A stretch of 64,000 bases of DNA from Anabaena sp. WA102 (GCF_001277295.1 NZ_CP011456.1:806001-870000), one strand, 5' to 3'. Shown: positions 42,694-53,286, numbered from the stretch's first letter. A program made the numbers and translations. The notes: generated by a model from the sequence alone, not told the origin.

Positions 42694-45312
42694 CTAACCT
42701 GTAAACACTTCTGCGGGTAGGCGATTAAAGGCAAGACGCTCATTTTGGACATCTACAAAAATCGTGTCACCGTCGCTAAAATCACCGCGTAAAATGGCTT
42801 TGGCTATTTGGGTTTCTAATTCTCTTTGAATTGCTCGTTTTAATGGTCTTGCCCCAAAAACGGGATCATACCCTACTTCTGCCAAAAAGTCAAGAGCAGC
42901 ACTGGATAATTTCAAAGCCATTTTCCTATCAGTTAATCTTTGTCTGAGTCTATCTACTTGTAATTGAACAATATTCCGCAATTCGGATTTTTGTAAACTG
43001 TGGAAAATAATTAATTCATCTAGACGGTTTAAGAACTCTGGACGGAAACTATTTCGCATTGCTTCCATCACGCGATTACGCATTTCATCGTAACGGCTAT
43101 CATCTCCAGATATATCTAGGATATATTGAGAACCAATGTTACTGGTCATGATGATGATACTATTTTTAAAGTCTACTGTGCGACCTTGGGCATCTGTCAC
43201 CCGACCATCATCGAGAATTTGCAGGAAAATATTAAATACGTCGGGGTGGGCTTTTTCGATTTCGTCGAATAAAATTACCGCGTAGGGACGACGACGAATG
43301 GCTTCGGTTAATTGTCCTCCTTCTTCATAACCTACATATCCGGGAGGCGCACCGATTAGTCGGGAAACGTTGTGCTTATCCATATATTCGGACATATCAA
43401 TCCGCACCAAAGCCTCCTCAGTGTCAAACATATAAGCAGCTAAGGCTTTCGCTAGTTCGGTTTTACCGACACCAGTTGGACCAAGGAAGATAAAACTGGC
43501 TATGGGACGGTTTGGGTCAGAAAGTCCAGCGCGAGAACGTTGAATGGCATCTGCGACAGCGGTAACGGCTTCATGTTGACCGATAACCCGGTGATGTAAT
43601 TCATCTTCTAAATGCAGGAGTTTTTCTTTTTCTGATTCGACTAATTTATTCAGGGGAATGCCTGTCCATTTAGAAATAATTTCGGCAATATCGGCTTCTG
43701 TAACTTCTTCGCGTAATAGTGATTTTCCGGTTTTTTGAGTTTGGGAAAGTTCAGTTTCTACGGCTTGTAATTGGCGATGTAAGTCTGTTAATTTGCCATA
43801 TTTTAATTCCGCAGCCCGGTTAAGATCGTAGTTTCTTTCTGTTTGTTGAATTTCTAGATTAACTCGGTCAATTTCTTCTTTAATTGATTGAATTTTGGTG
43901 ATAATTCCTTTTTCAGATTGCCATTGTGTGCTGAGAGTTCTTTGTTCTTCTTTAAGGTCAGCGAGTTCTTTTTCTAATCTTTCTAAACGTTCACGGGAAG
44001 CGAGATCACTTTCTTTTTGTAAGGAAAGTTTTTCCATTTCCAATTGCAGGATTTTTCTGTCTATTTCGTCTAGTTCTTCGGGTTTGGAGGTAATCTCCAT
44101 CTTCAGTCTAGCAGCGGCTTCGTCTACTAAATCAATGGCTTTATCGGGCAGAAAGCGATCGCTAATATAACGATTAGAGAGAGTGGCCGCAGCGACGAGG
44201 GAACTATCAGAAATTCTCACCCCATGATGGACTTCATAACGTTCTTTCAAACCGCGTAAAATGGAAATTGTATCTTGAACATTGGGCTGATCTACATAAA
44301 CTTGTTGGAAGCGTCTTTCTAAAGCGGCATCTTTTTCCAAATATTTGCGGTATTCATCTAAAGTTGTCGCTCCAATGCAGCGTAATTCACCCCGTGCTAA
44401 CATCGGTTTTAATAAATTTCCGGCATCCATAGCCCCTTGACTTGCACCTGCACCGACAACGGTATGAATTTCATCAATAAATAAGACAATATTCCCACCG
44501 GATTCGGTGACTTCTTTTAATACGGCTTTGAGACGTTCTTCAAATTCACCTCGGAATTTTGCTCCCGCAATTAAAGCCCCCATATCTAAACTGATGAGTT
44601 TACGATCTTTGAGAGATTGGGGAACATCACCCGCTACAATGCGCTGTGCCAAACCTTCCGCAATTGCCGTTTTCCCTACACCAGGTTCACCAATTAAAAC
44701 CGGGTTATTTTTGGTTCTGCGGGAGAGAATTTGTACTGTGCGTCTAATTTCATCATCACGACCGATTACGGGGTCTAGCTGACCTTTGCGGGCGGCTTCT
44801 GTGAGATCACGTCCGTACTTTTCCAGTGATTGATATTTACCTTCTGGATTTTGGTCAGTCACTTTTTGTTTCCCCCGAATTTCTTTAATAATATTTTTGA
44901 GTTTGGTTTCATCTAAACCGAATTCTTGCAGTAAACTTTTGCCAAACCGATCATCTTTGGCGTAACCTAACAGTAAATGTTCAATAGAAATAAATTCGTC
45001 TTTAAATTCTTGACGATATTTTTCTGCCCGATCTAATAATGTATCTAAGCTGCGTCCTAAATAAACAGAAGCACTAGCGCCGGATACCTTGGGTTGACGT
45101 TGGATAAATTGCTCTGTGCGATCTCGAACTTTTTGCAAACTTGTCCCAGCTTTGGTGAAAATCGCGCTGGCCAGTCCTTCCTGTTCCAGCAACCCTTTCA
45201 TCAGGTGTTCACTTTCTAGCTGCTGTTGCTGATATTGTTTAGCGACATCGGGGGTATGAGCGATCGCTTCCCAGGCTTTCTCTGTAAATTGATTGGGGTT
45301 AGTCGGCTGCAT
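42694..45312 (-). CDS. clpB: ATP-dependent chaperone ClpB
   Basis: A hexameric AAA+ disaggregase that works with DnaK. The 872-residue protein has the N-terminal Clp repeat domain, first ATPase with Walker A GEPGVGKT, the long middle coiled coil (about 400-520) that identifies ClpB rather than ClpC, and the second ATPase with GPTGVGKTELAKAL. No ClpP-binding loop. Intact; divergent from the SLH gene. Confidence 0.96.
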   Translation of the reverse strand: MQPTNPNQFTEKAWEAIAHTPDVAKQYQQQQLESEHLMKGLLEQEGLASAIFTKAGTSLQKVRDRTEQFIQRQPKVSGASASVYLGRSLDTLLDRAEKYRQEFKDEFISIEHLLLGYAKDDRFGKSLLQEFGLDETKLKNIIKEIRGKQKVTDQNPEGKYQSLEKYGRDLTEAARKGQLDPVIGRDDEIRRTVQILSRRTKNNPVLIGEPGVGKTAIAEGLAQRIVAGDVPQSLKDRKLISLDMGALIAGAKFRGEFEERLKAVLKEVTESGGNIVLFIDEIHTVVGAGASQGAMDAGNLLKPMLARGELRCIGATTLDEYRKYLEKDAALERRFQQVYVDQPNVQDTISILRGLKERYEVHHGVRISDSSLVAAATLSNRYISDRFLPDKAIDLVDEAAARLKMEITSKPEELDEIDRKILQLEMEKLSLQKESDLASRERLERLEKELADLKEEQRTLSTQWQSEKGIITKIQSIKEEIDRVNLEIQQTERNYDLNRAAELKYGKLTDLHRQLQAVETELSQTQKTGKSLLREEVTEADIAEIISKWTGIPLNKLVESEKEKLLHLEDELHHRVIGQHEAVTAVADAIQRSRAGLSDPNRPIASFIFLGPTGVGKTELAKALAAYMFDTEEALVRIDMSEYMDKHNVSRLIGAPPGYVGYEEGGQLTEAIRRRPYAVILFDEIEKAHPDVFNIFLQILDDGRVTDAQGRTVDFKNSIIIMTSNIGSQYILDISGDDSRYDEMRNRVMEAMRNSFRPEFLNRLDELIIFHSLQKSELRNIVQLQVDRLRQRLTDRKMALKLSSAALDFLAEVGYDPVFGARPLKRAIQRELETQIAKAILRGDFSDGDTIFVDVQNERLAFNRLPAEVFTG

Positions 45313-45455
45313 AAGCTTTTAGAATAACAAACTACCGTTTAATAAGATCATTGTAAAAATATTTGGCGGAATAGCTAGATCGGTCTTCACGTCTTTAAAA
45401 TGTAGTATTATTGCCCAATACTGGCTAACTAAGCATATTTATCTTCAACTAGTCT

Positions 45456-46217
45456 ATGTTTTCCGATATTGAAACCCATTGGACAAAAGCATCTGTTCTG
45501 GCTGCTGCTTGGCAAAATATCTTAAAAGGATATCCAGACGGGACTTTTCGTCCTGATGCTCCTGTGACTCGCGCAGAATTTGCGGCGATTATTTATACAC
45601 CATTATCATTCAAACAACCATTATCTCGTCCAGCGGTAACTTTTAAAGATGTTCCCACTCATCATTGGGCAGCTAAGGCGATCGCTCAAGCATATCAAAC
45701 AAATTACCTCTCTGGATATGCCAATTTGACTTTTCAACCTAATCAAATTATTTCCCGTGTCCAAGCTTTAACAGCTTTAGTTTCCGGGTTAAAATATGGG
45801 GTGACAATTGAACCTATTATTACTTTAAAAAAGAATTATACCGACTTTGCCCAAATTCCCGTTTATGCAATGGGAGCGATCGCAGCCGCCACCGAAAAAG
45901 GCATAGTTGTTAATTACCCAGACATCAAACTTTTGCAGCCCAATAAAAACCTGACTAGAGGTGAAATAGCTCCTTTTATTTGTCGAATTCTAGAAATTCC
46001 CACTGTACCTGCTCAATATATTCCTGGCAGAGAATTATTTGTCATTTCCCCACAATTTGATCAAGCTGATGATTTTTCTGAAGGATTAGCACGAGTTCAA
46101 AAAGATAATAAATGGGGCTATATTGACAAAACCGGAAAATTTGTAATTCCTCCCAAATTTGATGAAGCCAGTTCTTTTTCCCAAGGATGGGCGTTAGTTA
46201 GAGAAAATATAAAATAG
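45456..46217 (+). CDS. SLH-domain protein ending in WG repeats
   Basis: A 253-residue protein of three S-layer homology domains (HWTKASVLAAAWQNILKGYP; FKDVPTHHWAAKAIAQAY; FAQIPVYAMGAIAAATEKG), which bind peptidoglycan-linked polymers, followed by one and a half WG repeats (FSEGLARVQKDNKWGYIDKT). There is no signal peptide. It stops inside a second WG unit (GWALVRENIK), right where a GGAGTCA tandem repeat begins, so the 3' end looks truncated; the following gene continues in WG repeats. Confidence 0.8.
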   Translation: MFSDIETHWTKASVLAAAWQNILKGYPDGTFRPDAPVTRAEFAAIIYTPLSFKQPLSRPAVTFKDVPTHHWAAKAIAQAYQTNYLSGYANLTFQPNQIISRVQALTALVSGLKYGVTIEPIITLKKNYTDFAQIPVYAMGAIAAATEKGIVVNYPDIKLLQPNKNLTRGEIAPFICRILEIPTVPAQYIPGRELFVISPQFDQADDFSEGLARVQKDNKWGYIDKTGKFVIPPKFDEASSFSQGWALVRENIK

Positions 46218-46250
46218 GAGTCAGGAGTCAGGAGTCAGAAGAAAGAAGAA
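46216..46250. repeat. Heptamer array (AGGAGTC) at the end of the SLH gene
   Basis: Three to four AGGAGTC units followed by GAAGAAA units, starting at the stop codon of the SLH-WG gene. Confidence 0.8.
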
Positions 46251-46328
46251 AGAAGGAAGAATAAGGAAATAATTCTGATTTCTTGCCCTTACAAAAATCT
46301 ATTACAATCTAAAATCTAAAATCGAATC

Positions 46329-48311
46329 ATGGAAATTCGCGGCGTTTGGATAACAACCACAGATAGTAAAGTATTTGATAAGCAAGAAAACATTGCTGAG
46401 GCAATGAAATTTCTCGCCGAAACTGGATTTAACGTTGTCTTTCCTGTTGTTTGGAATCAGGGATTTACCAACTATCCCAGTGAATTCATGAAAGCGACAT
46501 TTGGTAAAGATAGAGAAATAAACCCGCGTTTTATAGACAAAAATACTGGTAAACATAGAGATCCTTTAAGCGAAATCATAACAGAAGCTAAAAAATGGAA
46601 TATTGCAGTTATCCCCTGGTTTGAATATGGCTTTATGAGTTCTTATCAAATCAAAAAGGGATCAATAATCGAGAAAAAACCCGAATGGACAGCTATAGAT
46701 TCTACTGGTAAAGACCTAGTTATCAATAATTTTTATTGGCTAAATGCTTTTGATAGCGAAGTGCAAGACTTTTTATTAAGTTTATTCCTAGAAGTTGCCA
46801 CAAAATATAAATATGATATTGCTGGCATTCAAGGAGATGATCATTTTCCGGCTTTTCCAATAGAAGGTGGTTACAATCTAGAAACAATTGCACTTTATGA
46901 ACAAGAGTTTAAAGAACAACCACCAAAACCCCCAGAAAAACAAAATCCCCAAGATCCAAAATTACAAGATCCAGAATGGACTAGAAAATGGAAACAATGG
47001 GTACGGTGGAGGGCTGATATTCTTTCCGTTTTTCTCAGCCGTGTTTATCGAGAAATCATTAACGTTAATCCTGAATTAATTATTTCCATATCTCCCAGCG
47101 TGTATCCTTGGGGTTATGTTAACTACCTGCAAGATTCTCAAACTTGGATTGATTTGGGATTAGTTGATTTAATTCATCCCCAAATATATAGAGATACATT
47201 TGAAAATTATCAAAGTGAGATAGATAGAATCAAAAAAGATCAATTTACCCAACAACAATTACTGCAATTGATTCCGGGCATTAAAATTAAAACTGGTACA
47301 TATCGAATTACTCCAGAACATTTAGTTAATGTCCTAAATTACAACCGCAAAGTTGTTGGTATTCAAGGAGAAGCTTGTTGGTTTTATGAAGGGTTGCGAG
47401 AAGATAATGATGCTTTAGCCAAAGTTCTCAAATCTGGGATTTATTCGCAACCACCAGGAATATTTGACGCGAAAGAAATCAAAAAGTATAGTTTTACCCA
47501 TCGGCGTAGCAATAACGATGATTATTATTATATAAATCCCACATCACAGCAAATTCGACTGAAAGTAAAATTCGATTGGGTTGAGCCATTGTCCGAGGGA
47601 ATATCAGTCATCAAAATAGGTTATAAATCTGCTTACATTGAGCAAATTGGTAAATTTATTACCCATCTTCAGTATGATACTGCTGCACCCTTTATAGAAG
47701 AAATGGCTGTAGTCAGCATCAAGAATAAATATGGCTATATTAATAAAACAGGTAAGGAGATTATCCCGCTGCAATTTGATGATGCTGTATCTTTTTCTGA
47801 AGGTGTCGCTGCTGTAAAAATAGCTAGTAAATGGGGATTTATTAATGCCTTTGGTGAAATTTTTATTTCTCCTCAATTTGATGAGGTTAAATCATTTCAT
47901 GAGGATATTGCCGCTGTAAAAGTAGCAAATCAATGGGGATTTATTAATAAAGCAGGTGGCATGATTATTCTCCCTGAATTTGATGATGCTAAAAGTTTTT
48001 ACGCAGGTTTAGGATTAGTTAAAGTTGGGAATAAATGGGGTTATATAGATAGAATTGGTCAATTTATTATCAATCCCCAATTTGATGAAGCTGATATTTT
48101 CTCCGAAGAATTAGCCCCTGTAAAAATGGCAGGAAAATGGGGATATATCAATCGCTATGGTGAGTTGATCATTCCAGCGACTTTTGATTTTGCTAAACCT
48201 TTTTCTGAAGGTCTGGCATTAGTTAATGTTGGTGGAGAATTTAAACCAAATCAAGAATCAGGAAAATCATCTTTTATCGCTGGTAAATGGGGATATATTC
48301 GCAAACCTTAA
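46329..48311 (+). CDS. GHL10-type glycoside hydrolase fused to WG repeats
   Basis: A 660-residue protein. Residues 1-350 form a TIM-barrel of the glycosyl-hydrolase-like 10 family (EIRGVWITTTDSKVF at the start, GIQGDDHFPAF with the acidic pair, LVDLIHPQIYRDT), usually acting on cell-wall or exopolysaccharide glycans. Residues about 400-655 hold seven WG repeats (for example KWGYIDRIGQFIINPQFDEA). It has no signal peptide. Together with the SLH gene in front it probably derives from, or works as, one wall-associated enzyme. Confidence 0.85.
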   Translation: MEIRGVWITTTDSKVFDKQENIAEAMKFLAETGFNVVFPVVWNQGFTNYPSEFMKATFGKDREINPRFIDKNTGKHRDPLSEIITEAKKWNIAVIPWFEYGFMSSYQIKKGSIIEKKPEWTAIDSTGKDLVINNFYWLNAFDSEVQDFLLSLFLEVATKYKYDIAGIQGDDHFPAFPIEGGYNLETIALYEQEFKEQPPKPPEKQNPQDPKLQDPEWTRKWKQWVRWRADILSVFLSRVYREIINVNPELIISISPSVYPWGYVNYLQDSQTWIDLGLVDLIHPQIYRDTFENYQSEIDRIKKDQFTQQQLLQLIPGIKIKTGTYRITPEHLVNVLNYNRKVVGIQGEACWFYEGLREDNDALAKVLKSGIYSQPPGIFDAKEIKKYSFTHRRSNNDDYYYINPTSQQIRLKVKFDWVEPLSEGISVIKIGYKSAYIEQIGKFITHLQYDTAAPFIEEMAVVSIKNKYGYINKTGKEIIPLQFDDAVSFSEGVAAVKIASKWGFINAFGEIFISPQFDEVKSFHEDIAAVKVANQWGFINKAGGMIILPEFDDAKSFYAGLGLVKVGNKWGYIDRIGQFIINPQFDEADIFSEELAPVKMAGKWGYINRYGELIIPATFDFAKPFSEGLALVNVGGEFKPNQESGKSSFIAGKWGYIRKP

Positions 48312-48676
48312 AGGATTCTCGATAGATAAGTTTTTTAAATAGGATTTTCGGCAAATTAGTCCATTCTCAATAAGCGGGGGGTAATTCTCAGAGTTATTGA
48401 GAATGTTGTCAATAATTTCACGAAGTTTCAACTTTCTAGCAATTGATTATTGACATAGTTACAGTTTCTGCTATATTGGTGATATAATCTGAGAGCTTTT
48501 GTGTGCTAAGTCGAAAATTGTGATTTAAACTTTATTTCTGACTCATGAATTCTTCTTCAAGAATATGTCTCACGCAAACGCGCAAAGGCGCAAAGTTTAA
48601 ATTCGCCAAATATATTTTGTATAGGAATTATCAACTTTGAATTAAACTGTTAAGAAAGCACAGTCAAAGTGGTGAT
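48312..48676. other. Intergenic region
   Basis: 365 bases, no ORF. It contains CTCATAACTC-like and TTCTCAATAAGCGGGGGG/GAGTTATTGAGAA inverted sequence at 48363-48404, possibly a terminator of the WG gene, and a TCTCACGCAAACGCGCAAAG dispersed motif at 48566. Confidence 0.45.
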
Positions 48677-49315
48677 ATGGCAATTCAGTCAACAGCAGAA
48701 ATTTTATTTCAAACTGCTTATGAAGGTCGTTACACTTGGGATGAAAACTTTCCTGGTTATGCTGCCGATGTGCAACTGCTACAGGAAGGAGAAGTTTATA
48801 CAGGTAAAATTCAGATTGACCGTAATTTGAATGTGGAAATTACGGGAGTTGCAGATAAACAAATAGAAGCAGGAATTGATATTCATTTACAGGAAATAAT
48901 TACTCGCTGTCAAGGAAGCAATTTTCAAACTTCTTCTAGTGAAAATGAGTTTAGTTTGGGTAACGCAGCAGAAACGGTTTTTGTCAAAGGCGAAAATACT
49001 GATTCTCAATATCAAATCCGTAACCAAAAAATCTGTCAAGAAATTCGGGTTATGGGTCGGATGTCTTTGGAGATTAATTCTGAGCAATTCCTAGATACAG
49101 ACTCCGGTTATATCCCTTCTGCTTATGATGTGGTTTTTCGCAATTCGCAAACAGGTGATGTTAATAGCATCCTCAAGTTTACGGACACATATCAAAAATT
49201 TGGTAATTACTACATTTTAACGAAGCAGGTGGTGGCAGAATATGAAGATGGGAAAACTGCAACTCCTCAATCAATTACCGAGTTTGTTTATTCCAATATT
49301 CAGCTACTGGAATAG
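48677..49315 (+). CDS. DUF3386 family protein
   Basis: A 212-residue soluble cyanobacterial protein of unknown function. It begins AEILFQTAYEGRYTWDENFP and alternates strands of a lipoprotein-carrier-like beta barrel, with FRNSQTGDVNSILKFTDTYQ near the end. Family from recalled motifs. Confidence 0.8.
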   Translation: MAIQSTAEILFQTAYEGRYTWDENFPGYAADVQLLQEGEVYTGKIQIDRNLNVEITGVADKQIEAGIDIHLQEIITRCQGSNFQTSSSENEFSLGNAAETVFVKGENTDSQYQIRNQKICQEIRVMGRMSLEINSEQFLDTDSGYIPSAYDVVFRNSQTGDVNSILKFTDTYQKFGNYYILTKQVVAEYEDGKTATPQSITEFVYSNIQLLE

Positions 49316-49453
49316 GGAGGAGGCAGGGGAGAATATTTTTCTTCCCACTGACCACTGACCACTGACTAATGACCAATTATCCATTTCCAGCCTACACTAG
49401 ATAATTAGCAACTCGGATAATTACCAATTTATTTACTAAACAGGTCTAAACCT

Positions 49454-49687
49454 ATGGAACTAACGATAGAAAATGTAGAAACTGTATTAGACGAGATGCG
49501 CCCTTATCTCATGTCTGATGGTGGTAACGTAAAACTCGTAGAATTGGATGGACCGATTGTTAAAGTCGAGTTACAGGGTGCTTGTGGTTCTTGTCCCAGT
49601 TCCACTATGACTCTGAAAATGGGTATTGAACGCCGTCTTAAGGAAATGATTCCTGAAATCTCTGAAGTAGAACAAGTTGTAGGATAA
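49454..49687 (+). CDS. NifU-like scaffold/carrier protein (Nfu)
   Basis: A 77-residue NifU C-terminal domain protein with LMSDGGNVKLVELDG and GACGSCPSSTMTL; Cys44 and Cys47 form the CxxC that holds a labile 4Fe-4S cluster for transfer to apoproteins such as photosystem I. Monodomain Nfu of this size is typical and essential in cyanobacteria. Confidence 0.93.
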   Translation: MELTIENVETVLDEMRPYLMSDGGNVKLVELDGPIVKVELQGACGSCPSSTMTLKMGIERRLKEMIPEISEVEQVVG

Positions 49688-49814
49688 GTTTCTGAAGTAA
49701 AAAAAGTTATCTAAATCGCTGGTAATGGGGAATGGGGAAGAGGTAATTGGTAAGATATACTTGTCACCTGTTCCCCGTTCCCTATTTTCCATCACCTACT
49801 CTTTTATATATTAT

Positions 49815-52049
49815 ATGTCTCATCCTTTGCACGTTGCGTTTATCTGGCATCAACATCAACCGTTGTACAAGTCTCCTGAAAATGGTAGTTCTCTAGTGAC
49901 TAGCCAGCAGTACCGCTTGCCTTGGGTACGTTTACATGGGACTAAGGATTATTTGGATTTAGTATTATTGTTAGAGAAGTATCCTAAACTGCACCAAACG
50001 GTGAATTTAGTTCCCTCGTTAATATTGCAAATAGAAGATTATGTTGCAGGTACGGCTTTTGACCCTTATTTAACTGCTAGTTTAACTCCTGTAGAAAAGT
50101 TGACTCGTGAACAAAAAGAGTTCATTGTTCAACATTTCTTTGATGCTAACCATCATACTTTGATTGATCCTCATCCTCGTTATGCCGAGTTATATTACCA
50201 AAGGCAGGAACAGGGACAAAGTTGGTGTTTAGCAAATTGGCAGTTGTCAGATTATGGTGATTTACTAGCTTGGCATAATTTAGCTTGGATTGATCCTTTA
50301 TTTTGGCATGATCCAGAAATTGCGGCTTGGTTAGCACAAGGTCGTAATTTTAGTTTAGGCGATCGCCAACGCATTTATTCCAAACAGCGGCAAATTCTCA
50401 GTCAGATTATTCCCCAACATCGGAAAATGCAGGACAGTGGACAACTGGAAGTTACCACTACTCCCTATACTCACCCGATTTTACCCTTATTAGCTGATAC
50501 TAATTCAGGACGGGTGGCTGTGCCGCAGATGACATTACCCAAGCAGCGGTTTCAGTGGGTAGAAGATATCCCCCGGCATTTACAAAAATCCTGGGATTTA
50601 TATATAGATAGGTTTGGGCAAGATCCTAGAGGTTTATGGCCTTCTGAACAGTCCGTTAGTCCAGAAATTTTACCGTATATTATTAAACAAGGGTTTAAAT
50701 GGATTTGCTCAGATGAAGCGGTTTTAGGTTGGTCATTAAAACACTTTTTTCATCGAGACGCTGCGGGAAATGTCCAAGAACCAGAATTGCTCTATCGTCC
50801 CTATCGTTTGCAAACTCCAGCAGGTGAAGTGGCGATTGTTTTCCGTGATCACAGATTATCAGATTTAATTGGCTTTACATACAGTGCAATGCCGGCAAAG
50901 AAAGCAGCAGCGGATTTAGTTGGACATTTGCAAGCGATCGCTAAACAACAAAAAGAAAGTAACGATGATCAACCTTGGTTAGTGACAATTGCCCTAGACG
51001 GGGAAAATTGTTGGGAATTTTATCCCCACGACGGGAAAGACTTCTTAGAAACATTGTATGAAAGTTTGAGCAATGAACCCCATATCAAACTTGTCACCGT
51101 TTCCGAATTCATTGAAAAACACCCACCTACCGCCACTATTCCCGCTGCACAACTCCATAGTGGTTCTTGGGTAGACGGCAATTTTACCACATGGATAGGA
51201 GATCCCGTCAAAAACCGCGCCTGGGACTATCTCACCGCAGCTAGACAAGTCTTAGCAAATCATCCCGAAGCCACAGAACAAAACAACCCAGCCGCCTGGG
51301 AAGCCCTATATGCGGCTGAAGGTTCAGACTGGTTTTGGTGGTTTGGAGAGGGACATTCTTCCAATCAAGATGCCATTTTTGACCAATTATTTCGGGAACA
51401 TCTCTATGGCATTTACAAAGCCTTAAATGAACCCATACCTCCATATCTGCACACCCCCCTAGAAATCCATCAAGCCCGTTCTGACCATAAACCACAAGGC
51501 TTTATTCATCCTATCATAGATGGTAAAGGTGATGAACAAGATTGGGACAAAGCTGGGCGCATCGAAGTTGGTGGTGCTAGAGGAACAATGCACAACAGCA
51601 GCACTATCCAACGTTTATGGTATGGGGTAGACCATTTGAATTTTTATGTGCGAGTAGATTTTAAAACAGGTGCTGTTCCTGGCAAAGATATACCTCCAGA
51701 TTTGCACCTATTCTGGTATTATCCAGATAGAACAATGGTGAATAGTTCCATACCTCTAGCCGAAGTACCAGACAGCGCACCTTTGAATTATCTATTTCAC
51801 CATCATTTAGAAGTTAATTTACTCAGTCAATCGGTGCAGTTTCGAGCAGCAGGAGACAATCATTTATGGTATCCCCGTGCCTCTCGCGCCCAAGTTGCGT
51901 TAGATTCTTGTTTAGAAATAGCAGTACCTTGGGCTGATTTGCGAGTCCCTCCAGATTATCCTCTGCGGTTGATTTTGGTGTCTTCTGATGATGGTTGTTT
52001 TTCTGGTTATGTTCCAGAAAATGGTCTGATTCCTATTGATGTTCCTTAG
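49815..52049 (+). CDS. Glycoside hydrolase family 57 protein
   Basis: A 744-residue cytosolic alpha-glucan enzyme (amylase, pullulanase or branching-type) from MSHPLHVAFIWHQHQPLYKS at 49815; an upstream start at 49725 lies in repeat sequence. Motif 1 is HQHQPLY, the nucleophile Glu is in GLWPSEQSVSPE, and the acid is in ALDGENCWEF. The C-terminal 170 residues (from GFIHPIIDGKGDEQDWDKAG) form a separate beta-rich, probably carbohydrate-binding domain. A miniature element sits 5 bases after the stop. Confidence 0.92.
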   Translation: MSHPLHVAFIWHQHQPLYKSPENGSSLVTSQQYRLPWVRLHGTKDYLDLVLLLEKYPKLHQTVNLVPSLILQIEDYVAGTAFDPYLTASLTPVEKLTREQKEFIVQHFFDANHHTLIDPHPRYAELYYQRQEQGQSWCLANWQLSDYGDLLAWHNLAWIDPLFWHDPEIAAWLAQGRNFSLGDRQRIYSKQRQILSQIIPQHRKMQDSGQLEVTTTPYTHPILPLLADTNSGRVAVPQMTLPKQRFQWVEDIPRHLQKSWDLYIDRFGQDPRGLWPSEQSVSPEILPYIIKQGFKWICSDEAVLGWSLKHFFHRDAAGNVQEPELLYRPYRLQTPAGEVAIVFRDHRLSDLIGFTYSAMPAKKAAADLVGHLQAIAKQQKESNDDQPWLVTIALDGENCWEFYPHDGKDFLETLYESLSNEPHIKLVTVSEFIEKHPPTATIPAAQLHSGSWVDGNFTTWIGDPVKNRAWDYLTAARQVLANHPEATEQNNPAAWEALYAAEGSDWFWWFGEGHSSNQDAIFDQLFREHLYGIYKALNEPIPPYLHTPLEIHQARSDHKPQGFIHPIIDGKGDEQDWDKAGRIEVGGARGTMHNSSTIQRLWYGVDHLNFYVRVDFKTGAVPGKDIPPDLHLFWYYPDRTMVNSSIPLAEVPDSAPLNYLFHHHLEVNLLSQSVQFRAAGDNHLWYPRASRAQVALDSCLEIAVPWADLRVPPDYPLRLILVSSDDGCFSGYVPENGLIPIDVP

Positions 52050-52054
52050 TGATA

Positions 52055-52180
52055 AGTAGGTGGGTGTTGAAAATTGTCGTTATGGCAAGGCAAAAGGCAA
52101 GAGGCAAGAGGCAAGAGTGAAGAGGGTTTAGACGATTTTACGTTTCTTTACACAGTTTGGTTTTATTGTGTTCACCTACA
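52055..52180 (+). mobile_element. TA-flanked miniature element, family A copy 5
   Basis: 126 bp, AGTAGGTGGG to TTCACCTACA with TA at 52053-52054 and 52181-52182, directly after the GH57 stop. Confidence 0.87.
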
Positions 52181-52340
52181 TAATTCTCCCGATTTTTATC
52201 GGGATTTCTGATTTTTGTTTCACGCAAAGCATCTTTTTTTGACTGAAGCTCTAAACTCTGAAACTTTAGACTTTCTTATCTGTTTTTTGTAATATACTCA
52301 ACACGGTTCAGACATGGACTTTTACAAAATTACGAAAAAC

Positions 52341-52488
52341 CTCAAGTCGTCTCATTCCTAGTCTCTGACTGGGAATGAATTCTAGAAGGCTCTGCCTTCA
52401 ATGATATTAGAGGCAGAGCCTCATCAATTGCATTCCTAGTCAGAGACTAGGAACTAGATGTGGTAGGGATTTGAGCTTAAGTTGACAC
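52341..52488 (-). mobile_element. Family B element, inverted and shortened copy
   Basis: Reverse complement of the element at 1896-2082 with few differences; it keeps the TTAAGTTGACAC end but lacks the other 13-bp end. Confidence 0.75.
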
Positions 52489-52577
52489 ATATCAGCTTTT
52501 GCTTTACCCCTACTACACGTCTGGGTTCTTTGTCATTTGGCAAAAGTTTAAATCTCACCCGTGTTTAGTATATTAAG

Positions 52578-52655
52578 TAGGGCTTGCTAAATAAAGCTAA
52601 AACCATTTATTAATAAGGGTTTCGCGGATTGTTATCACAAAAAAGTGCAAGGTTT
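52578..52655 (+). repeat. Dispersed repeat TAGGGCTTGCT...AAGTGCAAGGTT
   Basis: 78 bases sharing both ends with 56393-56469 while the middle differs. Possibly IS ends joined by deletion. A related reverse-strand fragment lies 110 bases on, at 52767. Confidence 0.6.
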
Positions 52656-52866
52656 TGGCTGATGGTGTCTCAAAATCGGTGCATTTTCCTGGGTCGGATT
52701 TGGAAAATTGAGGATATCCAGATAGTTGAAACTGTTCCCAGTTAAGAGTTCCCTGTTCCCTACCCTCACAGACAACTTATTCAGCAAACCCTAAGTAAGC
52801 TTTTTGATTTACTGATAGCTACTGTACCATCCCTGTACATTAACAAGGATGGTTCGTGGCTATATA

Positions 52867-53286
52867 TTAACCTTCAACAGTGACTTGACCAACCATGCCA
52901 GCACCACGGTGAGGTTCGCAGTAGAATGTGTATGTACCAGGAGCAGCATCAACAGGAATAACTGTGGTTTCGGTTTGTCCAGGACTCATTAATAACTTCT
53001 TGTGGGACAAAGACTTTGCTAACTCAGCATCTGCGGTAGGATTCTTCTTAGGATCAAAGACAACGTTGTGGGGGGGAACTTTGTTGTTCTTCCAAACAAT
53101 TGTGTCACCAGCTTTAACAGTCAATTTCTTGGGTTCAAAGGCTAACATACCTTTATCACTGCCCAGTTTAACTGTATATGTTTCCGCAGATGCAGTAGGA
53201 GTGAATACCGCAAAGCTACCAAAAATTACAATAACTGTTAATACAGCTAGGCTCAAGCGTCGCAAAGTTGCTGCGATAGATTTCAT
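52867..53286 (-). CDS. petE: Plastocyanin
   Basis: Lumenal blue copper protein that carries electrons from cytochrome b6f to photosystem I. From MKSIAATLRRLSLAV (ATG at 53286, AGGA site) it has 139 residues with a Tat/Sec-type leader ending TASAETYTV. Copper ligands are His in PPHNVVFD, and Cys, His and Met in YCEPHRGAGM. Monocistronic and divergent from leuC. Confidence 0.96.
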   Translation of the reverse strand: MKSIAATLRRLSLAVLTVIVIFGSFAVFTPTASAETYTVKLGSDKGMLAFEPKKLTVKAGDTIVWKNNKVPPHNVVFDPKKNPTADAELAKSLSHKKLLMSPGQTETTVIPVDAAPGTYTFYCEPHRGAGMVGQVTVEG

